Source of the DNA: Acidobacteriaceae bacterium
GTDB lineage: Bacteria > Acidobacteriota > Terriglobia > Terriglobales > Acidobacteriaceae
Direction: 5' to 3'
DNA length: 64,000 nucleotides
Assembly: GCA_028283655.1 (NCBI GenBank)
Contig: JAPWKE010000001.1
Coordinates: forward strand, 151,082 to 215,081
In this document: positions 45,941 through 53,481 of the stretch, piece by piece
Layout of the letters: each line of letters begins with the position of its first letter
How positions within the stretch are numbered: position 1 is the stretch's first letter
The notes under the pieces: generated by a model
The model's database searches: none
Told to the model about the DNA's origin: nothing
Seen by the model: the letters and a program-made list of their open reading frames with translations, nothing else
Made by a program: the position numbers and the translations under genes

Positions 45941-47019
45941 GCGGTACGTTCCTCGACGGTGCGGAGGACGGTGTCAGGTGCGGCGAACTCGACGCGCAGT
46001 TTGGCGATGAGGAGCGGACCGATGGTGGCGAGTTTGTCGCGCATGGCGGGGGAGAGTTTGACGGAGTCTTTTTCGGTGGTGATGATGCCGCTGGCGTTGA
46101 GGCGTTTGGCGGTGGCGAGGATGCTGGCGATGTCGCCGTCGAGGTAACGGTGATGGTCGGGGAAGGCCATGGTTTCGATGATGCCGCAGCCGGTGCTGAG
46201 CAGCATTCCGGCGAAGTCGGTGGGGCGGGCGATGGCGCAGAAGGCCATGGGGCGGAAGCCTGCGCCGAGGACGGAAAGCGGCGAGTCGAAGTCGAGGCGT
46301 CGGCGGATGATCCAGACGGCGGCTTCGGGGCGCTGGTAACGGGCGATGCGGGGAAGCACCTGCGCCTGTTCGTTGTCGCGGACGACGAGGACGTCGGCTT
46401 TGCGGAGGGCGGAGATCGGTTCGCGGCGATTGCCTGCGGGCAGGAGAGCGTCGTCGAGGTCTTCGAGGGTCACGAGCGCGGTGTTGATCTGGCGGGCGAG
46501 CTGGACGTGCTGGAAGCCGTCGTCGAGCAGATGAAGGTGGCGCTGGGTGTTCGCGTCGGTGGTTTCGGCGGCTGCTTCTGCGGCGAGGCCGACCTGGTAG
46601 CGGTCTGCACCAACCCAGACGTCGGCGCCGGTGCGCTGCGCGATCATGACGGGTTCGTCGCCGAACCAGAGGGCTTCGGAGATTTCGTCGCCTTCGACGG
46701 AGCGGTCGTTGAGCGCGAGTTCGACGCGCTGGATGCCGTCTCCGAAGCGCTTGTAGCCGCGCGAGAGGACGTCGACCTGCCAGCCGCGATGCTGCAGGAG
46801 CTTGATGAGCGCGATGACGACGGGGGTCTTGCCTGCGCCGCCTGCGGAGAGGCTGCCGACGCTGAGGACGGGCCACTGCAGACGTCTGGCTCGGCGTGCT
46901 TTGAGGCGTTGCGCGATGCCGGAGACGAGGGCGTAGAGAGGGACGAGCGGCCAGGCCCAGGGACGGCGAGCGTTCATGATGGAACCTTTTGTGCTCATGG
47001 CTGAATCTTGTTTGCTCAT
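45937..47019 (-). CDS. lpxK: Tetraacyldisaccharide 4'-kinase
   Basis: A 360-residue inner-membrane kinase that phosphorylates the lipid A precursor at the 4' position. The P-loop is SVGSLSAGGAGKTP, and VLSRGYKR, then DDGFQH and RQINTALVTLEDLDDALLPA follow as in LpxK. An N-terminal hydrophobic segment (WAWPLVPLYALVSG) anchors it. The ATG at 47019 overlaps the waaA stop in ATGA; an in-frame ATG at 46977 (MNARRPWAW) with AAGG 9 nt upstream may be the real start, giving 346 residues. Part of the waaA-lpxK-GT9 run. Confidence 0.93.
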   Translation of the reverse strand: MSKQDSAMSTKGSIMNARRPWAWPLVPLYALVSGIAQRLKARRARRLQWPVLSVGSLSAGGAGKTPVVIALIKLLQHRGWQVDVLSRGYKRFGDGIQRVELALNDRSVEGDEISEALWFGDEPVMIAQRTGADVWVGADRYQVGLAAEAAAETTDANTQRHLHLLDDGFQHVQLARQINTALVTLEDLDDALLPAGNRREPISALRKADVLVVRDNEQAQVLPRIARYQRPEAAVWIIRRRLDFDSPLSVLGAGFRPMAFCAIARPTDFAGMLLSTGCGIIETMAFPDHHRYLDGDIASILATAKRLNASGIITTEKDSVKLSPAMRDKLATIGPLLIAKLRVEFAAPDTVLRTVEERTA

Positions 47020-48320
47020 GGCTGCACCTGGTGGAGGATGGCTGCGACGGTGCGAGCGGTTGCGCCGGATTCTTCGTTGAAGACGGCGCGCGCGCGTTGT
47101 CCCATGGCCTGCGCGCTGGCGGGGTCGTCGAGCAGGCGGAGCCAGGCTTGTTCGAGCTCGTTCTCGTTGTTGACGAGTTGGATTGCGTTCGCGGCGACCA
47201 GGTGGGCCATGATGGTGCGGAAGTTTTCGAAGGAGTTGCCCATGGTGATGGGGACGCCGAAGTGTGCGGGTTCGAGCGGGTTGTGGCCGCCGCGGGGGAC
47301 GAGGCTGCCGCCGACGAAGGCCATGGTCGCAAGCGAGTAGATGGAGGCGAGGTCGCCGATGGTGTCGAGGATGAGGATTTCGAGCGGGCCGTCGCTGGTG
47401 AGGCTGTACTGCGGGGCTGGGTCGCGTGCCCAGTCGGAGGCGCGGAGGTAGCGGAAGGGGGCGGCGAAGGCTTCGGCGCGCTTGAAGTTTTGCGGATGCC
47501 GCGGGGCGAGGATGAGCAGCGCCTGATGGCGTGTTGCGATGTTTGCGGCCCAGGCGGCGATGACGAGTTCGTCTTCCATGCGGCTGGCGTCGCGGTCTTC
47601 AACGAGCGACCCGGCCACAATGATGGGGCGGCCTGTAGCTTCGGCACGTATGCGGTCAAGCAGCGGCGAGAGCTTCGGTGTGCGGATGTCGAACTTGAGG
47701 TTGCCGAGGGTCTGTACGTCCGGTGCGCCGAGTTGGGTGAGGCGGCTGGTGTCTTCTTCGCTTTGTGCGAGGAAGAGCGAGACCTTGGCGAGGACGTGCT
47801 TCCAGAGCGCGCGGACCTTGAGTGCGCGGCGGAAGCTGCGGTCGCTGACGCGGGCGTTGACGACGAGGCGCGGGATATTGCGGCGCTGGCCTTCGTGGAG
47901 CAGGCGCGGCCAGAGTTCGCTTTCCATGAGCACGACGGCTGCGGGTTGCAGGGCGCGGAGGTAGGCGCGGGTACTGAAGGCGAAGTCGAGCGGCATGTAG
48001 AAGACGCGGTCTGCGCCGAAGCGTTCGCAGGCGAGGGCGTAGCCGGTGCGCGTGGTGGTGGAGATGACGACGCACCAGCCTACGCCGAGCGCGGCTTCGA
48101 GGTCGCTGACGAGGCGCTGCGCGGCGAGAGTTTCGCCGACGCTGACGGCGTGCAGCCAGAGGACGCGTTTGCCCGCGATGTGGGCGCGAAGCGCGGCGGG
48201 GACTCGGCCGAGGCGCTGGGCGAGGCCTTCGCGGTAGCGTTGCGTGGTGGCCATGCGAAGCAGCCACCAGGGCGAGGCGAGGAGGAGCGCGAGAGTCAAC
48301 GCGAGGCTGTAGAGCAGCAT
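47016..48320 (-). CDS. waaA: 3-deoxy-D-manno-octulosonic acid (Kdo) transferase
   Basis: A 434-residue GT-B glycosyltransferase adding Kdo to lipid IVA. ATG 48320 is chosen since AGGAG lies 11 nt upstream; the frame upstream from GTG 48344 encodes only a short leader. One N-terminal membrane anchor (LLYSLALTLALLLASPWWLL) precedes RVLWLHAVSVGETLAA with the catalytic Glu, then VVISTTTRTGYALA, ALQPAAVVLMESELWP and APRHPQNFKRAEAFAA, followed by AFVGGSLVPRGGHNPLEPA, the classic KdtA motif. First gene of the minus-strand envelope operon and divergent from the gene at 48390. Confidence 0.95.
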   Translation of the reverse strand: MLLYSLALTLALLLASPWWLLRMATTQRYREGLAQRLGRVPAALRAHIAGKRVLWLHAVSVGETLAAQRLVSDLEAALGVGWCVVISTTTRTGYALACERFGADRVFYMPLDFAFSTRAYLRALQPAAVVLMESELWPRLLHEGQRRNIPRLVVNARVSDRSFRRALKVRALWKHVLAKVSLFLAQSEEDTSRLTQLGAPDVQTLGNLKFDIRTPKLSPLLDRIRAEATGRPIIVAGSLVEDRDASRMEDELVIAAWAANIATRHQALLILAPRHPQNFKRAEAFAAPFRYLRASDWARDPAPQYSLTSDGPLEILILDTIGDLASIYSLATMAFVGGSLVPRGGHNPLEPAHFGVPITMGNSFENFRTIMAHLVAANAIQLVNNENELEQAWLRLLDDPASAQAMGQRARAVFNEESGATARTVAAILHQVQP

Positions 48321-48389
48321 CAAATTCGGGACTCCTGCCTGCACCCGTACGCGCGTTTTGCCTCGTCCACCATGGGGAGAGGATAATCA

Positions 48390-49061
48390 ATGCCGATGCG
48401 TCTTCGCACTTTTCTCCCGCTTGCTGCCTTTCTGGTCGTTGCGTCTGCTGCCCATGCGGAGAAGCCGCGCAAGCCGACGACGCCGTTTGCGGCTGGTCAG
48501 TATCCGATGCATGACGCCCATGCGAGCGAGCATGTGACGATTGCCGCGGAGCCGGGAGATACGAAGGAGACGCAACCGCATACGCGGCTCGACTACTACG
48601 AGCATGACATGCTGCCGGTGCGCGTGATCGTGACGAATGACTCCGACCACGCGGTGACGTTATCGGATGCGCGCATTGACTTCATTACGGCGGATAACCA
48701 GAAGGTGCAGGCAGCGACGCCGGATGATCTGAACCGTCGGATGTATGAGCTGAAGCAGAGCCGGGAGAAGTCGATTCCTTTGCCGGGGCCGTTGCCGTCG
48801 ATCAAGTACCACTCGAAGCCGATCGATACGAAGATCATGGCGGACGATGCGGACTTTGGCTTCAAGACGACGACGGTGAAGCCGCATGAGACGGTGGCAG
48901 GGTATCTGTACTACGACGTGGAAGGGCTGGATAAGCCGGTGCTGAAGCATGCGGTGCTAGAGCTTCGCAAGGTGCGCTGGCAGGATGCGAGCGGCGAGGG
49001 CGCGGTGCTGGATACGTTTGAGATTCCGCTGTCGCCTGCGGACGTGAAGGAAAAGAAGTGA
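48390..49061 (+). CDS. Exported protein of unknown function
   Basis: A 223-residue protein with GGAGAGG close upstream of the ATG and a signal peptide (1-23, VVASAAHAEK). The mature protein is beta-rich with DMLPVRVIVTNDSDHAVTLS, DARIDFITADNQKVQAATPD and HETVAGYLYYDVEGLDKPVL, which together look like an Ig-like fold of the DUF4352 or accessory-envelope type, but I cannot assign a family. It is divergent from waaA (69-bp gap) and its last codons overlap the GNAT gene (GTGA). Confidence 0.75.
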   Translation: MPMRLRTFLPLAAFLVVASAAHAEKPRKPTTPFAAGQYPMHDAHASEHVTIAAEPGDTKETQPHTRLDYYEHDMLPVRVIVTNDSDHAVTLSDARIDFITADNQKVQAATPDDLNRRMYELKQSREKSIPLPGPLPSIKYHSKPIDTKIMADDADFGFKTTTVKPHETVAGYLYYDVEGLDKPVLKHAVLELRKVRWQDASGEGAVLDTFEIPLSPADVKEKK

Positions 49062-49564
49062 GCGCAGAGCTTTGTGTGCGGTGGGCTGAAAGCACGGATG
49101 TGCCGACGATTCTGGGATTCATTCGCGAGTTAGCGGAGTATGAGCGCGAGCCCGATGCGGTGCTGGCGACGGAAGCTGACCTGCTGCGCGATGGCTTTGG
49201 TGAGCGTCGTCGGTTTCGGAGCTTTGTTGCGGAGTGGGAGGGCAGGCCTGCGGGGTTTGCGCTGTTCTTTGAGAGCTACTCGACGTGGCGCGGACATCAT
49301 GGGATCTGGCTTGAGGACCTGTATGTGACGCCGAGCCTGCGCAGCAAGGGGATCGGCAAGGCGTTGATGGCGCAGGTGGCGAAGGTTGCGGTGGAGGAAG
49401 GCTGCCCTCGCATGGAGTGGAGCGTGCTGAACTGGAACGCGCCAGCGATTGCGGTGTATGAGCGCGTGGGGGCGCACAGGCAGGCAGAGTGGAGCATTAT
49501 GCGGGTGGCCGATGAGAAGCTGGCTGCGCTGGCGGAGCAGGCTCCGGCGTTGCGGGGCGCGTAA
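49058..49564 (+). CDS. GNAT-family N-acetyltransferase
   Basis: A 168-residue acetyltransferase starting at GTG 49058, overlapping the previous stop (GTGA). The GNAT acetyl-CoA loop is visible in LYVTPSLRSKGIGKALMAQV, with WLEDLYV before it and WNAPAIAVYERVGAHRQAEW after it. The N-terminus (DVPTILGFIRELAEYEREPD) and FFESYSTWRGHHGIWLED place it near the diamine/spermidine N-acetyltransferase-like group, but the substrate is uncertain. Cytoplasmic, normal length. The next gene, trmFO, follows after 19 bp. Confidence 0.9.
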   Translation: MSAELCVRWAESTDVPTILGFIRELAEYEREPDAVLATEADLLRDGFGERRRFRSFVAEWEGRPAGFALFFESYSTWRGHHGIWLEDLYVTPSLRSKGIGKALMAQVAKVAVEEGCPRMEWSVLNWNAPAIAVYERVGAHRQAEWSIMRVADEKLAALAEQAPALRGA

Positions 49565-49583
49565 CCCGATAAGCTAGTAAGTG

Positions 49584-50957
49584 ATGAAGACTGTTCATGT
49601 GATTGGCGGAGGCCTTGCGGGGCCTGAGGCTGCGTTGCAGGCGGCGCGTGCGGGCTGCAAGGTTGTGTTGAGCGAGATGCGTCCGGTGCGATCGACGGAA
49701 GCGCATTTGACGAGTGATTTTGCGGAGCTGGTGTGCTCGAACTCGCTGAAGAGCGAGAGCGAGAACTCTGCGCCGTGGCTGCTGAAGCAGGAGATGCGGC
49801 GGGCGGGTTCGTTTCTGCTGAAGGCTGCGGATGAAGCGAGTGTGCCGGCTGGACATGCGCTGGCGGTGGACCGCGAAGTGTTCTCGGCGAAGGTGGCGGC
49901 GATGATCGAGGCCGAGCCAAACATTGAGGTGCGCCGCGAAGAGGTGACGCGCCTGGATGAGAGTGCGGAGGACGTGATCACGGTGCTGGCGAGCGGGCCG
50001 CTGACGTCGTCGCCGCTGGCGGGTGAGCTGCAGCGGTTGACTGGCTCCGACCACCTGGCGTTCTATGATTCGATCTCGCCGATTGTGGATGCGAGCACCA
50101 TCGATATGGAGAAGGTGTACTTTGCGGCCCGGTGGGACAAGGGTACGGCGGATTACATCAACTGCCCGTTTACCAAGGACGAGTACGACGCATTTATTGA
50201 CGCTCTGGCGACGGCGGAGAAGATTGAGCACAAGCCGTGGGAAGCGATTCCTGATGCGGGCGATGTGGCGGCGAAGGCTGCGGACGAGAAGCTGAATTAC
50301 TTTGAAGGCTGCCTGCCGATTGAAGAGATCGCTCGTCGTGGCAAGGACACGCTGCGCTTTGGGCCGATGAAGCCTGCGGGGTTGACGAACCCGCGCACCG
50401 GGCGCTGGCCGTATGCGGCGGTGCAGTTGCGGCAGGAGAACCTGCGTGCGGACAGCTACAACCTGGTGGGGTTTCAGAACTCGCTGAAGTATGGCGAGCA
50501 GGCGCGCATTTTGAAGATGATTCCGGGGCTGGAGAATGCGAAGTTCCTGCGCTATGGGCAGATCCACCGCAACACGTACATTCATGCTCCGACGCTGCTG
50601 ACGGAGACGCTGCAGTTGCGCTCGCATCCGAACATCCTGATCGCGGGGCAGCTTTCGGGCGTGGAAGGCTATACGGAGTCGATGGCTTCGGGGCAGTTGG
50701 CTGGGCGCTATGCGGCGGCGCTGGCGAAGGGCGAGCAGCCGACGCCTGCTCCACGGCTGACGGCGAACGGTTCGCTGTCGTACTACATCACCCATGCGGA
50801 GACGAAGCGCTTCCAGCCGGCGAACATTACGTTCGATCTGCTGGTGCCGCTTGAGGAAGAGCTGCGGAAGAAGATTCGCGACAAGAAAGAACGGCACAGA
50901 ATTCAGTGCGAGCGTGCGCTGGAAGCCTGGGACGGCTGGCTGGCGGGAAACGTCTAG
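49584..50957 (+). CDS. trmFO: Methylenetetrahydrofolate-dependent tRNA (uracil-54-C5)-methyltransferase
   Basis: A 457-residue FAD enzyme making ribothymidine at position 54 of tRNA, using methylene-THF. The dinucleotide-binding motif is HVIGGGLAGPEAALQAA; TSDFAELVCSNSLKSE, GHALAVDRE, FAARWDKGTADYINCPFTK, FEGCLPIEEIARRG and MKPAGLTNPRTGRWPYA complete the TrmFO signature, including the catalytic-cysteine regions. ATG 49584 is preferred to the overlapping GTG 49581. This is the folate-type rather than SAM-type (TrmA) enzyme, common in Firmicutes, Acidobacteria and others. folD, which supplies its cofactor pool, lies near 63 kb. Confidence 0.95.
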   Translation: MKTVHVIGGGLAGPEAALQAARAGCKVVLSEMRPVRSTEAHLTSDFAELVCSNSLKSESENSAPWLLKQEMRRAGSFLLKAADEASVPAGHALAVDREVFSAKVAAMIEAEPNIEVRREEVTRLDESAEDVITVLASGPLTSSPLAGELQRLTGSDHLAFYDSISPIVDASTIDMEKVYFAARWDKGTADYINCPFTKDEYDAFIDALATAEKIEHKPWEAIPDAGDVAAKAADEKLNYFEGCLPIEEIARRGKDTLRFGPMKPAGLTNPRTGRWPYAAVQLRQENLRADSYNLVGFQNSLKYGEQARILKMIPGLENAKFLRYGQIHRNTYIHAPTLLTETLQLRSHPNILIAGQLSGVEGYTESMASGQLAGRYAAALAKGEQPTPAPRLTANGSLSYYITHAETKRFQPANITFDLLVPLEEELRKKIRDKKERHRIQCERALEAWDGWLAGNV

Positions 50958-50996
50958 AGCTGCAAAGAGTGCGTGGTACTCTCGCTGCACACTCTT

Positions 50997-52076
50997 ATGC
51001 GACCTCTCGGCCCTATTGAAGCGATCTCGCCGGCAATTGCACGTACCAGACTTGTGCTGTTTACTCCGTTTCGTTTCGGAGGCACGTGGAAGATTTCGAT
51101 CTCGGCGTACCTCGGTGTACTCGGTACGGTCTTTATGCCGTGGCCGATGATGTATCTCGCGTTCTTCTTCAAAATGGTTCCTGCGCAGGCGCGCGGTGCG
51201 TTTCCTACGTCCATTTTGATGGTCATGTCGCTGGTGTTTTTTGCGGTGTACGTGGCGCTGTTCTATCTGTGCTCGCGGCTGCAGTTTTCCGTCTTTGGCC
51301 TGGTACTGCATCGTGAGTCGCGGGTGGCTTCTGCGTGGCGAACGTTTGGTGACGCAGCATTGCCGTGGACGCTGTTCAAGATGGTGACCGGATGCGTCGT
51401 GCTGGGGCTGCTGGCTGTGCCGCTGGTTCGGATGGTGTCAGCGTTTGTGCCTTTGTTGGACCAGCTGCAGGCGAAGCCCGGGCAGCCGATGGATCCTCAG
51501 GCGTTTCATGCGCTGCTGGCGTTCTATGGAGCGTTCTTCGGCCTGTACCTGATCTTTGGTCTTTACATGTGGGTGAACTCGCTGCTGGCGGACTTCATCG
51601 TGCCTTCGCTGGCGCTGGAGCGGGTTTCCCTGCGTGAGGCGTTTCGCCGCCTGTTTGTACTGGTTCGACAGGAGCCGCTGCAGGTGCTGGGCTATGCGCT
51701 GATGAAGCCCCTGCTGGCGATTGCGGGATTTCTCGTCGCACTGATTCTGTTTGAGATCGCCATCGTGATCGTGGTCCTCGTGCTGGTCCTTGTGGCGCTG
51801 CTGATCGGGGTTGTGCTTCACCTGCTGCATGTGCCGACGGCTGTGCTGAGTGTGCTGGCGGTGTGCGTTGGCCTGGTGATGTATGTCTTCCTGATTGTGT
51901 ACGGCTGCGGCGTCAGCCTTGGGCCGGTGATGGTCTTTCTTGAGGCGTATCTGCAGTGCTTCCTCGGCGGTCGCTATCCGCTGCTGGGCGATGCGCTGGA
52001 CGCGACGACGCCCCCACCGCCTGCGGTGTACTACCCGCCGGTGATGGTGGCGCCGCCTCCTGCTATGGAAGGCTGA
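50997..52076 (+). CDS. Multi-pass membrane protein of unknown function
   Basis: A 359-residue protein with about six membrane segments (VLGTVFMPWPMMYLAFFF, SLVFFAVYVALFYL, MVTGCVVLGLLAVPLV, AFYGAFFGLYLIFGLYMWV, the very hydrophobic run at about 245-290 and VLSVLAVCVGLVMYVFLIV) and a Pro/Tyr/Ala-rich C-terminal tail. The loop FIVPSLALERVSLREAFRRL is a recurring feature of DUF7544- or glycerophosphodiester-phosphodiesterase-membrane-domain-like proteins, though no catalytic domain is present. ATG 50997 is chosen over GTG 50973 because MRPLGPIEAISPAI reads as a natural N-terminus; neither has a strong ribosome binding site. Confidence 0.75.
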   Translation: MRPLGPIEAISPAIARTRLVLFTPFRFGGTWKISISAYLGVLGTVFMPWPMMYLAFFFKMVPAQARGAFPTSILMVMSLVFFAVYVALFYLCSRLQFSVFGLVLHRESRVASAWRTFGDAALPWTLFKMVTGCVVLGLLAVPLVRMVSAFVPLLDQLQAKPGQPMDPQAFHALLAFYGAFFGLYLIFGLYMWVNSLLADFIVPSLALERVSLREAFRRLFVLVRQEPLQVLGYALMKPLLAIAGFLVALILFEIAIVIVVLVLVLVALLIGVVLHLLHVPTAVLSVLAVCVGLVMYVFLIVYGCGVSLGPVMVFLEAYLQCFLGGRYPLLGDALDATTPPPPAVYYPPVMVAPPPAMEG

Positions 52077-52082
52077 AGAGGC

Positions 52083-53396
52083 TCAGGCTTTCGGCGCTTT
52101 GCGCATGGCCTCGGCGAATTTAAGGAAGACGAGGGCGCAGGGAGAGTAGCCACCGGGGTCCGGCTGGGTGAAGGTGCCGGTGAGTGGGTCGATCTGCTGG
52201 CGGAACTCGCCGTGGCGCATGATCGCTGCGGTCCACTGCTGCATGAGGTAACGCTGCTCGGCGTGTTTGCCGTAATGGTCCATCCAGCGCAGGGTGCGGA
52301 GCGCGGTGAGCGCCTGGGTTGCGCCACCCCAGCTGTTGCGTGGGATGGGGCGGACGAATTTGGGGTCGTCGGCTGCGATGCTGGGGAAGGGGAAGGTTGT
52401 CCAGTAGGCTTTTGGGTTGCTGAGCTGGCGTGTCCAGAGCTGATCGAAGAGGCTGCGGTCGTGGGCGATCTTCGTGTCGAGGACGTGCTCGCCGAGGACG
52501 CGGAGGTTGGCGACCGAGCGCACGCGGACGAATTTGTTTTCGGTGTCCAGGTCGTAGAAGCTGGCGTCCTCTTCGCACCACAGCTTGGCGAGGATGAGGC
52601 GGCGGAGCGTTTCGGCGTCTTCACGCCAGCGGGCGGCTTCGGCGTGTTTGCCTAGGGCGTCGGCCATGTGGGCGAGCGCGATGCGCGCGCCGAAGACGGT
52701 GGCCGAGAGGTCGGGGCAGAGGCGCGGCATGCCGGGAGCGACCGCGGATTTGCGGGCGTCGTTGTCGGCGCAGCGCTTGGGGACGCCGTTCCAGCGCGGG
52801 CTGTTGTCCTGGCCGGTGTCGTAGATGCAGAAGGCTTCGACGAGGCCGGTGCCGCGGGTGTTGCGATAGCGGCGGAGCCAGGCGTCCCAACGTGAGCAGG
52901 CGTTGTAGGCCTCGGTGAGGAAGGCTTCGTCGTGCAGGAGCTGCGAGAGGTCCCAGGCGGTGGCGGCGATGGGGACGACCATCTGGATCTGGGCGAAGCC
53001 TGCTTCGGAGAGCTTGACGCTGGCGGGGAGCTGGCCGTCCTCGCGCTGGTTGGCGAAGAAGGCGCGGTGGGTGTTGCGGGCGATGTCGAGCGGGGTGAGT
53101 TTGTCTTCGCGCGGAGCGACAAAGCGGGCGAGTTGCGCGTAGGCGAGGCTCTCGTGCGGGCCGCACTCCTGCCAGGCACCCTGGTAGGTGCTGCCTTCGA
53201 AGAGGATGGGCTTGTCGAAGTGAGGGGTGGTTTTGACGTTGCCTGCGAGGACCGCGAGCGCGGCGCTCCAGGTGGTATGCCACGTTTGGTCTACGGTGGA
53301 CGGCTGGGCGTGAGCCAGAAGAGGCCTTGCTGCGGGAGAGAGGGCGGCGGCGGTGAGGCTGAGTTGGTGCAGGAAAGAACGTCGCGAGCTTCGCAT
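52083..53396 (-). CDS. Tat-exported (alpha/alpha)6-barrel glycoside hydrolase-like protein
   Basis: A 437-residue exported protein with a Tat-type signal: MRSSRRSFLHQLSLTAAAL (S-R-R-S-F-L) cut near AHAQP. The mature protein consists of helical-hairpin repeats like the MGH1/GH63/trehalase group: GTGLVEAFCIYDTGQDNSPR, then WNGVPKRCADND, VFGARIALAHMADALGKHAE, KLWCEEDASFYDLDTEN, PIPRNSWGGATQALTALRTL and YSPCALVFLKFAE. The tandem D-T-G-Q-D-N-S-P-R-W-N and E-D-A-S-F-Y-D-L-D motifs are those of mannosylglycerate-hydrolase-like enzymes, so it probably hydrolyses a glycoside in the periplasm. It lies convergently 6 bp from the membrane protein gene. Confidence 0.82.
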   Translation of the reverse strand: MRSSRRSFLHQLSLTAAALSPAARPLLAHAQPSTVDQTWHTTWSAALAVLAGNVKTTPHFDKPILFEGSTYQGAWQECGPHESLAYAQLARFVAPREDKLTPLDIARNTHRAFFANQREDGQLPASVKLSEAGFAQIQMVVPIAATAWDLSQLLHDEAFLTEAYNACSRWDAWLRRYRNTRGTGLVEAFCIYDTGQDNSPRWNGVPKRCADNDARKSAVAPGMPRLCPDLSATVFGARIALAHMADALGKHAEAARWREDAETLRRLILAKLWCEEDASFYDLDTENKFVRVRSVANLRVLGEHVLDTKIAHDRSLFDQLWTRQLSNPKAYWTTFPFPSIAADDPKFVRPIPRNSWGGATQALTALRTLRWMDHYGKHAEQRYLMQQWTAAIMRHGEFRQQIDPLTGTFTQPDPGGYSPCALVFLKFAEAMRKAPKA

Positions 53397-53439
53397 GGCT
53401 AACCAGCCTACATGCTTCGTGCCACGACTGTGTAGCGGT

Positions 53440-53476
53440 GCGAGGATGCGCTTCCTGGACGGGAGCGCATCCTCGC
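53440..53476 (-). terminator. 13-bp hairpin downstream of the propeller lipoprotein
   Basis: GCGAGGATGCGCT pairs perfectly with AGCGCATCCTCGC around an 11-nt loop, 5 bp beyond the stop of the gene at 53482-55464 and ahead of the Tat-exported gene. No T-run follows on the minus strand, so it may stabilise mRNA rather than terminate. Confidence 0.4.
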
Positions 53477-53481
53477 GCAGG

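Noticed and set aside
45974-47659. 561-residue minus-strand open frame over lpxK and waaA
   Set aside because: Low-complexity Ser/Pro/Arg composition in a shifted frame of two well-supported genes; a high-GC shadow.
46989-48386. 465-residue plus-strand frame over waaA
   Set aside because: Antisense shadow of a clearly identified gene on the minus strand.
49497-51311. 604-residue open frame antisense to trmFO
   Set aside because: Arg/Gln/His-rich shadow with no start support.
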